DNA of 64,000 bases, from the NCBI RefSeq assembly GCF_004362715.1, contig NZ_SNYC01000005.1, forward strand, positions 435,781 to 499,780, read 5' to 3'. A program made the position numbers and the translations under genes. Shown piece by piece: positions 45,643 to 54,806 of this stretch (the first letter of the stretch is position 1; each line of letters starts with the position of its first letter). Source of the DNA: Pedobacter metabolipauper (GTDB lineage: Bacteria > Bacteroidota > Bacteroidia > Sphingobacteriales > Sphingobacteriaceae). The notes beneath the pieces are model-generated. The model saw nothing but the letters and a program-made list of their open reading frames with translations, did no database searches and had not been told where the DNA came from.

Positions 45643-47391
45643 ATGAAGAAAAACATCATCCTCATCATATCACTCTTTGTCATTTGCCAAAGTAGTTTTG
45701 GAAGACAAAAGCCGGAAGATAGCCTCCTGAATAGTTTTTCGAACATTATGGTAAAGAAAAAAGTAGCCGGAAAAGTGTGCGACACCTGCAAAATAGATTT
45801 TGCCGTTAGTGCCGAACCTGATTTCAGTTACATCATGACCGGATCGGGACATACTCCGCATCGGTTCTATCCCTTAATCAATCCTATTAAAACAGCGTAT
45901 AGGGATACACACCATTCTTCAATTCAACTGGTCTCTAACCAGCTGATCGGGATAACCTTCCTGCCTAATTTTATAATCAGGAACGGCAAGAGAATCCAGC
46001 TTTATCGTTCATTTGGAGGTGAGGACTATAGTAAACTGGAATTTTCGGCACAGCAGAACAGCAGGACTATAATTTCATGGACTCCACTCCAACAGCTGGG
46101 GGAAGATAAAAATTATGCGATCCTGGGAAGTAAAACACATTCAAATGAAACTGTTGCAAAGCCCTGGATCCGTACCTTCTATGCCGGCACCTTTAAACTC
46201 GATATCAACGACACACTAAACATTACAGTTAGGAACATCCTTACAAAAAGCATCGTAAAGACGATCACGGTTATCCGGCCGGAGGATAAGGCCAATGATT
46301 TTATCTTTTACCAATTACCTCCCGGGGGTGAACAACTCAGCACAAACCTGGAAGATATTCTAAATTTCCGTTCCGGGATACCCAAGATTTTCGATGGAAG
46401 AACCTCGAATCTTTTTGAAAAAGACTATGGCACGATCTGCATTTTAAGATTTGACCACCTGGGGGATGAAGTGCTTCAGTATTCCTTTGAAAAAAATCCT
46501 GATCAATGGAAGTCTATAAAGCCACTGAATCCGGAGAATGCGGCCCATATTGTCCTGGACAATAATATGCCAGAAGGAAAAGACGAGGATCTCTACCTGA
46601 GGTACAGCAGCCAGCCAGGAACTATCCATAAGATAAAGATCCGTGTAAAACAACGGCCATTTCAAATCCCCTGGGTAAAAGTGGCTGGGATCAGCATGCT
46701 CTCATTGGCATTCGCTGCAATAGGGTTTTACCTTTGGAACAGGAAGAACAAAAGAAAGCTCACCGTGCTAAAGCGTAAAAGCGAGGATATTGAATCCCAG
46801 CTTTTATTACTGAGTGGACAGCTCAACCCACATTTTCTCTTCAATTCACTAAGTGCCATTCAGGGTGCTTTCAACAAAAACAATCCAGACCAGGCAAATG
46901 CCTATATAGGAAGTGTAGCGGCATTTATGCGTGATGTGATGGATAACGGAAGAAAAGAGTTCATATCCCTTCAGGAAGAATTAAAGATAGAAGCGGACTA
47001 CTTAAAACTCGAGCAGGAAAGAATGTACTTTTCTTATTCCATTGATATCGAGAGGGAAACTGCATCTTCCATGATTGATTTTCCGCCTTTACTGTTACAG
47101 CCAGTATTGGAGAACAGTATCCGGCATGCCTTTAGCCCCAACCTTAATGCTCCGATGATTACCATCAGGATCTTTAGCAATGAAAACACTTTACATATTG
47201 AGATTGCTGACAATGGTTGTACCAGTTGGGACAGTGCAGCAACACCTGAGGGCCATGGATTATCTCTGGTCAGAAAACGGATCGCCATCTATAATAAAAA
47301 GCTGGAGAGCATGTCCATCGGGATGCAGATAAATTATGCTAAGGGAATAGGAACAATTACTAAATTTACCTTTCAAAACTGGCTTTCATGA
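45643..47391 (+). CDS. LytS-type sensor histidine kinase
   Basis: 582 aa from ATG 45643 (signal MKKNIILIISLFVICQSSFG). A large periplasmic region (about 25-340) resembling the Y_Y_Y end of propeller sensors, but without clear propeller repeats, then one membrane helix (about 342-362), then the His_kinase domain with QLNPHFLFNSLSAIQG and an HATPase region (LLLQPVLENSIRHAF, IADNGC, GHGLSLVRKRI). Stop overlaps the regulator start by 4 bp. Confidence 0.88.
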   Translation: MKKNIILIISLFVICQSSFGRQKPEDSLLNSFSNIMVKKKVAGKVCDTCKIDFAVSAEPDFSYIMTGSGHTPHRFYPLINPIKTAYRDTHHSSIQLVSNQLIGITFLPNFIIRNGKRIQLYRSFGGEDYSKLEFSAQQNSRTIISWTPLQQLGEDKNYAILGSKTHSNETVAKPWIRTFYAGTFKLDINDTLNITVRNILTKSIVKTITVIRPEDKANDFIFYQLPPGGEQLSTNLEDILNFRSGIPKIFDGRTSNLFEKDYGTICILRFDHLGDEVLQYSFEKNPDQWKSIKPLNPENAAHIVLDNNMPEGKDEDLYLRYSSQPGTIHKIKIRVKQRPFQIPWVKVAGISMLSLAFAAIGFYLWNRKNKRKLTVLKRKSEDIESQLLLLSGQLNPHFLFNSLSAIQGAFNKNNPDQANAYIGSVAAFMRDVMDNGRKEFISLQEELKIEADYLKLEQERMYFSYSIDIERETASSMIDFPPLLLQPVLENSIRHAFSPNLNAPMITIRIFSNENTLHIEIADNGCTSWDSAATPEGHGLSLVRKRIAIYNKKLESMSIGMQINYAKGIGTITKFTFQNWLS

Positions 47392-48131
47392 ACAATCTTT
47401 CCTGCTTTATCATGGATGATGAACAAGGCGCTGTCGAAACACTATCACAGCTGTTGCACAATTATGCTCCCCATCTAACCATTGCCGGTACTGCCAATTC
47501 GGTAAAACAGGCGCTGGAATTTCTAAGCGGTCATGGTGTTGATATCCTGTTTTTGGATATCAAGATGAAGCAGGAATCCGGATTTGATCTGCTGAAGCAA
47601 TTGCCAGAAAATAAAGCACACGTAATTTTCGTTACCGCACATGACGAGTATGGTATACAGGCCATTAAATTCTCTGCCACAGACTATCTGCTAAAGCCGG
47701 TAATGCCTAAAGATCTGATCGCTGCAGTACACAAAGTTGGCCAGCAGAAAAATTCCCAAACCGAACAGCTTGCGATGCTATTACAGTCCTACCAGCATCA
47801 ACGGGACAATACACAGAAAAGAATTGCCCTGCCCGATCAGCATGAGATCAAATACATGCTTATAGAAAACATCGTCTGCTGTGCTGCAGACAACAGCTAC
47901 ACCAGTTTCTATATCAGCGCTGAGAGCAGTCCTATTATTGTCTCAAAGCCTATTTCAGAATACGAGCAGATTCTCTCCGTTTACGGCTTTATCCGGATCC
48001 ATCAGTCCTGGCTGATCAACAGGAATCATATTGATTCCTTCAAAAAAGCAGATGGTGGTTATCTGATCATGGACAATGGCATGAGCGTACCGGTCAGCAG
48101 GCAGCGGAAACATCTCCTAAAAGAATTATAA
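47388..48131 (+). CDS. LytTR-family response regulator
   Basis: 247 aa. Receiver domain (about 1-125) with acidic pair (MDDEQ), phospho-acceptor in ILFLDIKMKQESG (Asp about 57) and Lys in LLKPVMPKD; LytTR DNA-binding domain about 145-247 (VCCAADNSYTSFYI, FIRIHQSWLINRNHIDSF, VPVSRQRK). Coupled with the kinase by ATGA. Its targets are unknown; the TlpA gene upstream is the nearest candidate. Confidence 0.92.
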   Translation: MNNLSCFIMDDEQGAVETLSQLLHNYAPHLTIAGTANSVKQALEFLSGHGVDILFLDIKMKQESGFDLLKQLPENKAHVIFVTAHDEYGIQAIKFSATDYLLKPVMPKDLIAAVHKVGQQKNSQTEQLAMLLQSYQHQRDNTQKRIALPDQHEIKYMLIENIVCCAADNSYTSFYISAESSPIIVSKPISEYEQILSVYGFIRIHQSWLINRNHIDSFKKADGGYLIMDNGMSVPVSRQRKHLLKEL

Positions 48132-48149
48132 GTATTTCTTACCGGGCGA

Positions 48150-48401
48150 TTACTTTGATACCCTTTTTTTTATTTCGCTGCGGACCTGTCCCAAAACGAT
48201 CAAAATAGGTAAAAATGTCATAGGGAACCCAATACCAGCTGCTAAAAGTCCGGGCTTTTTTGATTCAATAGACAGATAGATTAATATGCCACAAGCCAGA
48301 AGCATAATAGTCCCTAATGCAATAGCTATATTCTTCAGGCTCTTTTGTCTTGCATTCAACTCGTCGAGCGTAAGTTCGGTAAGTGGTTTTGATGTTTTCA
48401 T
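48150..48401 (-). CDS. Small two-helix membrane protein
   Basis: 83 aa with two membrane helices (about 25-44, 51-70) after a charged N-terminus (TLDELNARQKSLKNIAIALG). Ends VRSEIKKRVSK. No family recognised. Convergent with the LytR gene. Confidence 0.5.
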   Translation of the reverse strand: MKTSKPLTELTLDELNARQKSLKNIAIALGTIMLLACGILIYLSIESKKPGLLAAGIGFPMTFLPILIVLGQVRSEIKKRVSK

Positions 48402-48475
48402 TACAGATTATATTATATATTTTTAGAATTTATCTACCAGAAAATATAAATAGCTATCGTTAAACCTGCTGGCTT

Positions 48476-49309
48476 TTATGGATTTCTTCTATTTCTCCTC
48501 TTATTATAGGATTCCGCTATAGCTATTGCTGCCGCAACTGCACCAATTATTGCAAAGATGAAATACCAAAAAGATTGAGTAAAAATATATGTGCTACTTT
48601 CAGAGTTGTTATTATTTACAACCGATCCAACACCAATTGTATCTGTTGACGGGATTTCAAGCTTTGACTGCGGTCTTTGCATTAATGGATATTTCATTTC
48701 AACAACATGCGGCAAACCAAATACATTCTTCCCATCTCCAATACTATATTTAAATACATAACTATTAACCCCGACCTGGTCTACGTCTAAGTACTTCTGA
48801 TTGCTTGTTGGTTTGAATTCAGAAATCGTTGATACATTCTCCAACTTGACCTGCCCAATGCGTAATATTCTGTCATCAAATTTGATTTGCACCAACACTG
48901 AATCCGGTTCTGTACTAATCTTATACACATTAATCTTTAGCACCTGCTGGGTGCTGTTCCTATATTTGTAATTGTTAATTGGGTTAAAAAATAGCTGTGC
49001 CTCTTTTACCCCATTCAGCCTGCTGGTTAAAACAACAACTGATGTATCATCAGACACACTTAAATTGTAATTAATATTAGCCTGATCCCAAATTTTGGTG
49101 ACGGCTTGCTGATGATCTCTGATCAGTTCTTTCAATGTACTGGACGTATCATCCGTTTGCTTTTCAATGCGTAAGGTCAAATATAGCTGATCATAATCTG
49201 CTTTTATATTTAATTCCTTTACCTGCACCCAATTACATGAAGAGAGAAAAAAGATAAGAAAGCTAAAAATACAAATCCTAGAAATGGCGTGTGAGATGGT
49301 ATTTTTCAA
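48476..49309 (-). CDS. Lipoprotein with C-terminal membrane anchor
   Basis: 277 aa. Lipobox FLSSC (Cys about 25) and a C-terminal hydrophobic helix (about 244-264, FWYFIFAIIGAVAAAIAIAE) followed by a basic tail (NKRRNRRNP). Between them a beta-rich region, with no motif I know. The double anchoring is unusual: one end lipidated, the other in the inner membrane, so it is probably an inner-membrane-attached periplasmic protein. Confidence 0.55.
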   Translation of the reverse strand: MKNTISHAISRICIFSFLIFFLSSCNWVQVKELNIKADYDQLYLTLRIEKQTDDTSSTLKELIRDHQQAVTKIWDQANINYNLSVSDDTSVVVLTSRLNGVKEAQLFFNPINNYKYRNSTQQVLKINVYKISTEPDSVLVQIKFDDRILRIGQVKLENVSTISEFKPTSNQKYLDVDQVGVNSYVFKYSIGDGKNVFGLPHVVEMKYPLMQRPQSKLEIPSTDTIGVGSVVNNNNSESSTYIFTQSFWYFIFAIIGAVAAAIAIAESYNKRRNRRNP

Positions 49310-49512
49310 AATTGTAAGTTAAGAGACGAAATTATATCCTGATAGCTAAAATTAGCACTAAATAATTTGATTCAAAATAAAAAAACACAAATCCTTAGAT
49401 ATCTTATAGCCTTGCCATCTGTATAAAAATCTTTATTGAAAATTTTCATTAAATAAATTAACAATCTATCACATTTGCCTTTACTCCTGCTCTCCATATT
49501 CACATTTTATTC

Positions 49513-49842
49513 CTAAGACCTTACAAGCGCCTGTTCTTTATAGCGTTCAACAAATTCAATGGCATCAATCATATTTTCGGGATATGGAGCGTAACCAATA
49601 AATCTAGGTATCGCATGGCGATCAGGTTCAAATATGGAGATGTGTTGATATTTAAATCCATGCTTTACAAGAAATCTAACCACATCCCATCTTCTGTTGT
49701 CATCTAATTTCGGAGGTCTAAATCTATGAGTAATGGCAATTGATTGATTACCACATTCGGGACATTTAAAATTCGAACCTTTTAAATCCTGTGATGACAT
49801 GTTAAATGACTTTTTACAGTTTAAACATAGTTTTTTACCCAT
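49513..49842 (-). CDS. Small zinc-ribbon protein
   Basis: 109 aa. A zinc ribbon at the N-terminus (LCLNCKKSFN...FKCPECGNQ, CxxC-x18-CxxC). The remainder is a helical segment with RRWDVVRFLVKHGFKYQHI and YPENMIDAIEFVERYKEQA. Homologous layouts exist as hypothetical proteins in Sphingobacteriaceae; function unknown. Confidence 0.6.
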   Translation of the reverse strand: MGKKLCLNCKKSFNMSSQDLKGSNFKCPECGNQSIAITHRFRPPKLDDNRRWDVVRFLVKHGFKYQHISIFEPDRHAIPRFIGYAPYPENMIDAIEFVERYKEQALVRS

Positions 49843-49988
49843 AGCAATTAAAGGTCATAATCTCGTTTTACATTTCCAATAAAATAAATAATAATGACTT
49901 TCTTGTAGTGGAACTGAATACAAGCTCAAAATGGTGCAGATCATTTATCTACAATGTTAGTTTCATCAGTCTTTCTTTAGCGCAACCT

Positions 49989-50903
49989 TTAATTGAAGCT
50001 TGCCCTAAATTCCAGGGGTGACAGATTGGTCTTTAATTTAAACAGCTTGCTAAATGATTGCGGATGTTCAAAACCCAACTGAAAGGCAATTTCACCAACC
50101 GTAAGATCGCTGATGGTCAAAATTTCTTTGGCTTTTTCGATCAGCTTGATGTGGATGTGCTGCTGTGTGTTGTGGCCGGTTAGTGCCCGCAATACATCGC
50201 CCAAATATTTTGGTGATATATTTAAACGCTCCGCCAGGAACTGAACGGTTGGCAAGCCATGCATCAATGCCGTTTTGTCATTGAAATAAGTATCCAGCAT
50301 CTTATCCAGATTTTCAAGTAAGGCATTGTTAACAGGCTTTCTGGTAATGAATTGCCGTTTGTAAAACCGCTGGCTATAGTTCAATAGTAGCTCAATCTGT
50401 GATATCAGCACATCCTGACTAATATCATCTATAGCTATTTCCAGTTCGTCGCCTATATTTTTACCAATAGCACTAATGGTCGTTTTTTCCTTACCAGATA
50501 AGTGCAATGACTCATTTACCGAGTATTCAAAAAAGCCGTAAGTTTTAATCTTTGTATCCAGCGCATAATTCCGTAAAAAATCTGGATGGATCAGTAAGGT
50601 AAAACCCAAACTCGCATCAGCCGTCTCTACGCCAGTCAGCGGCTGACCCGGTGAAGTAAAAAACATACCGCCTTCCTGAAAATCATAAGTTGTTTGCCCG
50701 TATTTCATTCTACAACCAGCCGATTCATTATAGGTGATGTTGTATAAGTTCATCACAAAAGGAGCAGAAAGCATCTCCTTCGTGATTTCTACTTTGCTAT
50801 AGTCAAGCATACTGATCAACGGATGCAAAGGTTGTGGTAAACCAAAAGCACGCTGCATTTCAGTAATAGATTGAAAGACCCGTAATTTATTTCTCTGTTC
50901 CAT
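49989..50903 (-). CDS. AraC-family transcriptional regulator, paralogue of 15981
   Basis: 304 aa from the ATG at 50903. The frame extends to 50954, but starting at MEQRNKL gives exactly the same 29-residue lead to LPQPLHPL as in the paralogue. Cupin-like domain then two HTH motifs (LNISPKYLGDVLRALTGHNTQQ; TVGEIAFQLGFEHPQSFSKLFK). It lies directly downstream of an SDR gene, echoing the AraC/aldo-keto reductase pair at 16-18 kb. Confidence 0.9.
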   Translation of the reverse strand: MEQRNKLRVFQSITEMQRAFGLPQPLHPLISMLDYSKVEITKEMLSAPFVMNLYNITYNESAGCRMKYGQTTYDFQEGGMFFTSPGQPLTGVETADASLGFTLLIHPDFLRNYALDTKIKTYGFFEYSVNESLHLSGKEKTTISAIGKNIGDELEIAIDDISQDVLISQIELLLNYSQRFYKRQFITRKPVNNALLENLDKMLDTYFNDKTALMHGLPTVQFLAERLNISPKYLGDVLRALTGHNTQQHIHIKLIEKAKEILTISDLTVGEIAFQLGFEHPQSFSKLFKLKTNLSPLEFRASFN

Positions 50904-50954
50904 ACCTAAATACTGCCGGTAAATATCATCAAAGATATCTACCGGCAATGTCAT

Positions 50955-51764
50955 TTAAATTCCCTGATTGGTGTTGAGCATTTGCTTTATTCCTGCCATG
51001 AAAGCCTCATCGCCATTTTCCAGCCGCTGTGCATACAGGTTTTTGGCATCTTCACCACACACATAACGCAAGGTATCTTTACCGTCGGTAGCAGCACCAT
51101 AAACAACTTCTGCGATCTGGTCTGCCGTTGTAACATTTTCACCATGTGCGATTAGTGCCATAAATTTAGCCATCAAACTTTCGTAAGCCGGGTGAGAAAC
51201 GACGACCGACCGGTCTCCGATTTCGGTTGCTACCAACCCAGGCTCAATGGTTTTAATGCCGACACCAACTTCAGCTAATTCATAGGACAGGCTTTCGCTC
51301 CAACCTTCAAGAGCCCACTTGCTTGCATCATACATGGAACTTACCGGAAATCCCATTAAGCCGGCAGAAGATCCGGTAGTAATAAAAAGACCGGAACCTT
51401 TTTCACGGAAATATGGAATAAAGGCCTGAGTTACCCGAACCACACCAAAAAAATTCGTTTCCATCTGGCTAACGATCTGCTCATCCGTAATGGCTTCCAA
51501 TACGCCTAGCAAAGCATAACCAGCATTATTAAAAACAACATCAATTGGAGACAGTGCCAGCGCTTTCTGTACCGTTTCTTTGATCTGTTCCAGGTTTGTC
51601 ACGTCCAGTGGCAGCAAGGTTACCTTGTCCAAAAGATTAAGTTCTTTCTCATTTTCCGGCTTGCGCATAGTCGCAATTACATTCCAGCCTTTCTGCGCAA
51701 AAAATCTTGCAGTAGCCTTACCTATACCTGCCGAAGCTCCCGTAATAAATATTGTCTTTGTCAT
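50955..51764 (-). CDS. Short-chain dehydrogenase/reductase (classical SDR)
   Basis: 269 aa from the ATG at 51764 (MTKTIFITGASAGIGKATA). Nucleotide-binding TGxxxGIG, NNAG (NNAGYALLG), and catalytic Ser/YxxxK (TTGSSAGLMG, YDASKWAL). Extended substrate region about 180-230. It would oxidise or reduce an alcohol/carbonyl with NAD(P). Controlled, by context, by the AraC protein encoded next to it. Confidence 0.92.
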   Translation of the reverse strand: MTKTIFITGASAGIGKATARFFAQKGWNVIATMRKPENEKELNLLDKVTLLPLDVTNLEQIKETVQKALALSPIDVVFNNAGYALLGVLEAITDEQIVSQMETNFFGVVRVTQAFIPYFREKGSGLFITTGSSAGLMGFPVSSMYDASKWALEGWSESLSYELAEVGVGIKTIEPGLVATEIGDRSVVVSHPAYESLMAKFMALIAHGENVTTADQIAEVVYGAATDGKDTLRYVCGEDAKNLYAQRLENGDEAFMAGIKQMLNTNQGI

Positions 51765-51862
51765 TCTTTTCTTATGATTAATTGAATGCAAATCTAATCC
51801 TGCAGCATACAGGCTTTGTGGCGAAACCGGAGCATCTTGTAGCCAAAATGATAAGTATGCAT

Positions 51863-52942
51863 TTATTCCCTAACCTCTTCACCTTTAAAGTCCGAGATGG
51901 TCTTTCCGTCATAACGGTATACACCGTTCATAGTGCCAAACCAGATACTTCCGTCATAAGCTTCTAATATGCCGAAAATCATTATTTCATTTGACTTTAT
52001 TTGGGTTACAACAGGCTTTTTATTGGACAAAGATTTTCCATCATACCTGGAAAGTGCCCAAGATGCAGTATTGGCACCATAACCAAAAAGCAGCCTGCTT
52101 AGATCGTTAAAACTCTCTGAACTGATCCAAATATTGTCCTTTTTGTCTTCGTAGATATGACCAACAAACTTCTGTGTGAAATTCGTAAATTTACTGCCGT
52201 CGTAGTTCCAAAGGCCATCATTGCCCCCCAGCCAGATATTGCCTTTTTTATCTTCTATTATCTTACGAACATTCTTAAAAGGTGTGTTCTCATGGCTGAA
52301 AACGGTAAATGTTTTTCCGTCATATACGAAGGTATTGCCCCTTGTGCCAAACCAAAACCTGCCTGTTTTGTCTTCAATAATAGAATTAACTTCATAAGGT
52401 GGTCTATTCGTAAAAGTTTTCCCGGTCCGATCTTCATTCATCGCATCTCCATTTATGATATAATTCCGAAATGATGTCCCATCGTAACGGCTTGCTCCTC
52501 CAAAAACGCCGAACCAGATGTTGCCTTTTTTATCTTCATAAATACTTCCAACATCATTATTGAGCAATCCATCCCTGGTTGTGAAATTTTGAAAGGATTT
52601 CCCATCGTAATAAAAAACACCTGAGCCAATAGAGCCGAACCATAAGTTGCCCTTTCTATCTTCTAAAATAGAAAAGAAACGTGCCGAACTTACTTTACTG
52701 GTGATATGAGTAAAAGATTTTCCATCGTACCGAAAAATACCATCAAATGCAGCAATCCAAATGTTGCTCTTTTTATCTTGAATGATATTTCGGGTAATCG
52801 TTTTAGGTCCCTGAGTGGTCGTTAACGCTTTGTTTTCGAACCCGGCATCTGCTTTTGGCAGCTCCGTTTTATTTTGTCCTCTGCAGGAGGTACAAAGAAC
52901 GGACATCAGCAACAAACTATATATATGGGCGTATCTCATCAT
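51863..52942 (-). CDS. Two-component-regulator-propeller (Reg_prop) lipoprotein
   Basis: 359 aa. Lipoprotein signal with Cys about 20 (LCTSC). About seven propeller blades can be seen, each with DKKGNIWFG..G..RYDGKSF-like repeats (for example IEDKKGNIWLGGNDGLWNYDGSKF). This domain is normally the sensor half of hybrid two-component proteins, but here it stands without kinase, membrane helix or regulator, so it may bind a ligand for another partner. It is 21 bp downstream of the YceI gene. Confidence 0.85.
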   Translation of the reverse strand: MMRYAHIYSLLLMSVLCTSCRGQNKTELPKADAGFENKALTTTQGPKTITRNIIQDKKSNIWIAAFDGIFRYDGKSFTHITSKVSSARFFSILEDRKGNLWFGSIGSGVFYYDGKSFQNFTTRDGLLNNDVGSIYEDKKGNIWFGVFGGASRYDGTSFRNYIINGDAMNEDRTGKTFTNRPPYEVNSIIEDKTGRFWFGTRGNTFVYDGKTFTVFSHENTPFKNVRKIIEDKKGNIWLGGNDGLWNYDGSKFTNFTQKFVGHIYEDKKDNIWISSESFNDLSRLLFGYGANTASWALSRYDGKSLSNKKPVVTQIKSNEIMIFGILEAYDGSIWFGTMNGVYRYDGKTISDFKGEEVRE

Positions 52943-52963
52943 TTTTCTTTTTTACGATCTTAA

Positions 52964-53596
52964 TTATTTCTTAGTAAACACCAGTTCCAGACTCACTGGG
53001 ATATCATTGGCAATCAGCTCGTCTTGCAGGCGGCCAAAGAGGTTCCAGGATTTAGACTCCGATTGATGACTGATATTCCAATTTGAGCGGCTAATGTTCA
53101 TGTTTGCCGTTGCTGTAATCGTACTGCCGTTCTGCTTCATGATCGTTGTAAATTCAATGGGTCTGGTTACGTCTTTAATCGTCAGTTCACCATAAACGTT
53201 ATAGGTTATTCCATCAGGTTTCGGCAGCATCTTGTTAACTACCATGATGGCAACAGGGTATTTTGAAACCGCAAAAAAGCTTTCGCTTCTCAGCTTATCG
53301 TCAACCTCTTTCCTTTTGGCAACTGAAGTTTCGTCGGTACTCCTCATAATGTTCATATTAATACGGAAAGAACCGTGTGTTGGCCTGCCGTTAATAAAGT
53401 GGCTAATAGATCCCGAATTAAATAATATAAAACCCTTATGCCTGTTTTTAGGAGCTATCCAAAGCAGCTTGCTTTTTTTAACATCGAGCTGATAAACGAC
53501 ATCCGGAGGACCTTTTTTTTGTTGGGCCTGTACGGGAGAATAAACTACTGCCAGTATGATCAGCAGGCTGTAAAAAACGCTTTTATTATTTTTCAT
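52964..53596 (-). CDS. YceI-family periplasmic protein
   Basis: 210 aa with a signal peptide (to VQAQ, about 25). YceI lipocalin-like fold: LDVKKSKLLWIAPKNRHKGFILFNSG, FRINMNIMRS, NVYGELTIKDVTRPIEFTT, and a final SLELVFTKK. YceI proteins bind polyisoprenoids or quinones in a beta-barrel. Divergent from the membrane-bound winged-helix regulator at 53700, with direct repeats between them. Confidence 0.88.
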   Translation of the reverse strand: MKNNKSVFYSLLIILAVVYSPVQAQQKKGPPDVVYQLDVKKSKLLWIAPKNRHKGFILFNSGSISHFINGRPTHGSFRINMNIMRSTDETSVAKRKEVDDKLRSESFFAVSKYPVAIMVVNKMLPKPDGITYNVYGELTIKDVTRPIEFTTIMKQNGSTITATANMNISRSNWNISHQSESKSWNLFGRLQDELIANDIPVSLELVFTKK

Positions 53597-53658
53597 ATCC
53601 TATCAAAATTGATTCAGTAAAATTACTTTGATATTTTTCCGTCAGAGGGATCAGAATT

Positions 53659-53690
53659 GTAAATAAAAATGTAAACTTTGTAAATAAAAA
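53659..53690 (+). promoter_or_regulatory. Direct repeats upstream of the winged-helix regulator
   Basis: GTAAATAAAAA occurs at 53659-53669 and again at 53680-53690, 21 bp apart (two helical turns), with a GTAAAC between. OmpR-type proteins usually bind such tandem direct repeats. This is a candidate autoregulatory site. Confidence 0.35.
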
Positions 53691-53699
53691 CTTGACATC

Positions 53700-54593
53700 A
53701 TGCCTGTTATCCAAAATCTCATCTTCGGAAAACGCAAGTACCTGTTCGGATTGATACCACTTGTGTTGATCTCTGTAATCTGCGTGGCTTTCAGTATGGA
53801 TGGAAGTGACGATAACTTCGATATCGCCAGGCGGGAAGTTCTGCTCCGCAGGATCGGACATGAACTGCTCTTACAGTCGGGCGATAGTACATCAAGGGTA
53901 CTCCCGGTAGAAAAGATAGCAGAAAATGAATACCAGATCAAGTTTGAGAATGAACTTACTTTTCAACCGGACTCCCTGGTAAATACGACCCGGCGTTTGT
54001 TGGCCAAAGATCCGCTTACACCTAATTATGTGGTTAATGTTCTTAACTGTGGCAACGCCGGCGTAGTTTATGGATACGCTATCTCAAAGAATAGAAAAGA
54101 TGATATTGTAGCCTGTTCAGGAAGAAAGCAGCCTACAGCATGTTACATAATCAACGTTAAATTTAAACCATTGGGCTTAAATACAGTGAAGAATGGATAT
54201 CTTTTGGGTAGCCTGCCCCTTTTAGCGGTTGTTGGTTTTCTTCTTTTCAGATCCGTTAAGCCGCGGAGAGGCGTACCTGAAGTTCAGCATGACAGCTTGT
54301 TCACTTTAGGCACCGTGTTGTTCGACGCGAAGAATCGAAAGCTCATCATAAATGGGGAGACAATAGACCTGACCGGAACAGAAACCCGTGTATTGCTCAT
54401 TTTCGCATTGTCTCCCAACGAGACTATTGAGAGAAGCAGGCTTCAAAAAGAGATCTGGGAAGATGAAGGTGTTATTGTCGGCCGCAGCCTGGACATGTTC
54501 ATATCAAAACTTAGAAAAAAACTGGAACTCGATCCAAACATCAACATTGTTGTTGTACGAAGCAAAGGATATAAGCTGGAAATCAGCGCTTAA
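53700..54593 (+). CDS. Membrane-bound winged-helix (OmpR-type) transcriptional regulator
   Basis: 297 aa. A membrane helix at about 15-33 (YLFGLIPLVLISVICVAFS), a periplasmic domain (about 35-160) with two Cys (NVLNCGN, VACSGRK), a second helix about 163-182, then a cytosolic OmpR-type HTH (about 200-297; IDLTGTETRVLLIFALSPNETIERSRLQKEIW, GRSLDMFISKLRKKLELDPN, VVRSKGYKLEI). This ToxR-like single-protein layout lets it sense outside and act on DNA. It diverges from YceI and the propeller gene, so it may regulate them. Confidence 0.8.
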   Translation: MPVIQNLIFGKRKYLFGLIPLVLISVICVAFSMDGSDDNFDIARREVLLRRIGHELLLQSGDSTSRVLPVEKIAENEYQIKFENELTFQPDSLVNTTRRLLAKDPLTPNYVVNVLNCGNAGVVYGYAISKNRKDDIVACSGRKQPTACYIINVKFKPLGLNTVKNGYLLGSLPLLAVVGFLLFRSVKPRRGVPEVQHDSLFTLGTVLFDAKNRKLIINGETIDLTGTETRVLLIFALSPNETIERSRLQKEIWEDEGVIVGRSLDMFISKLRKKLELDPNINIVVVRSKGYKLEISA

Positions 54594-54745
54594 GAAGATC
54601 TTCGCGCGCCCGAATGTTACTTTGTTACACCTAAGGCAATTTCCGTTTCGGGTGGTAGGTATGGTTTTTGATCATAAATAAAATGAGCACAATTAAGTTT
54701 CATTATGAATTAATAGATCAGGTTCGAATTTCAACAGTTCACAAG

Positions 54746-54790
54746 AAACCAAAAGGCCTTCAATTATTGATTTTGGAGGCCTTTTGGTTT
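54746..54790. terminator. Bidirectional terminator
   Basis: A 14-bp perfect stem (AAACCAAAAGGCCT with AGGCCTTTTGGTTT) with a 17-nt loop between the convergent regulator and SDR genes. T-rich on both sides. Confidence 0.8.
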
Positions 54791-54806
54791 TAGAAGGGAA
54801 TGGCAG

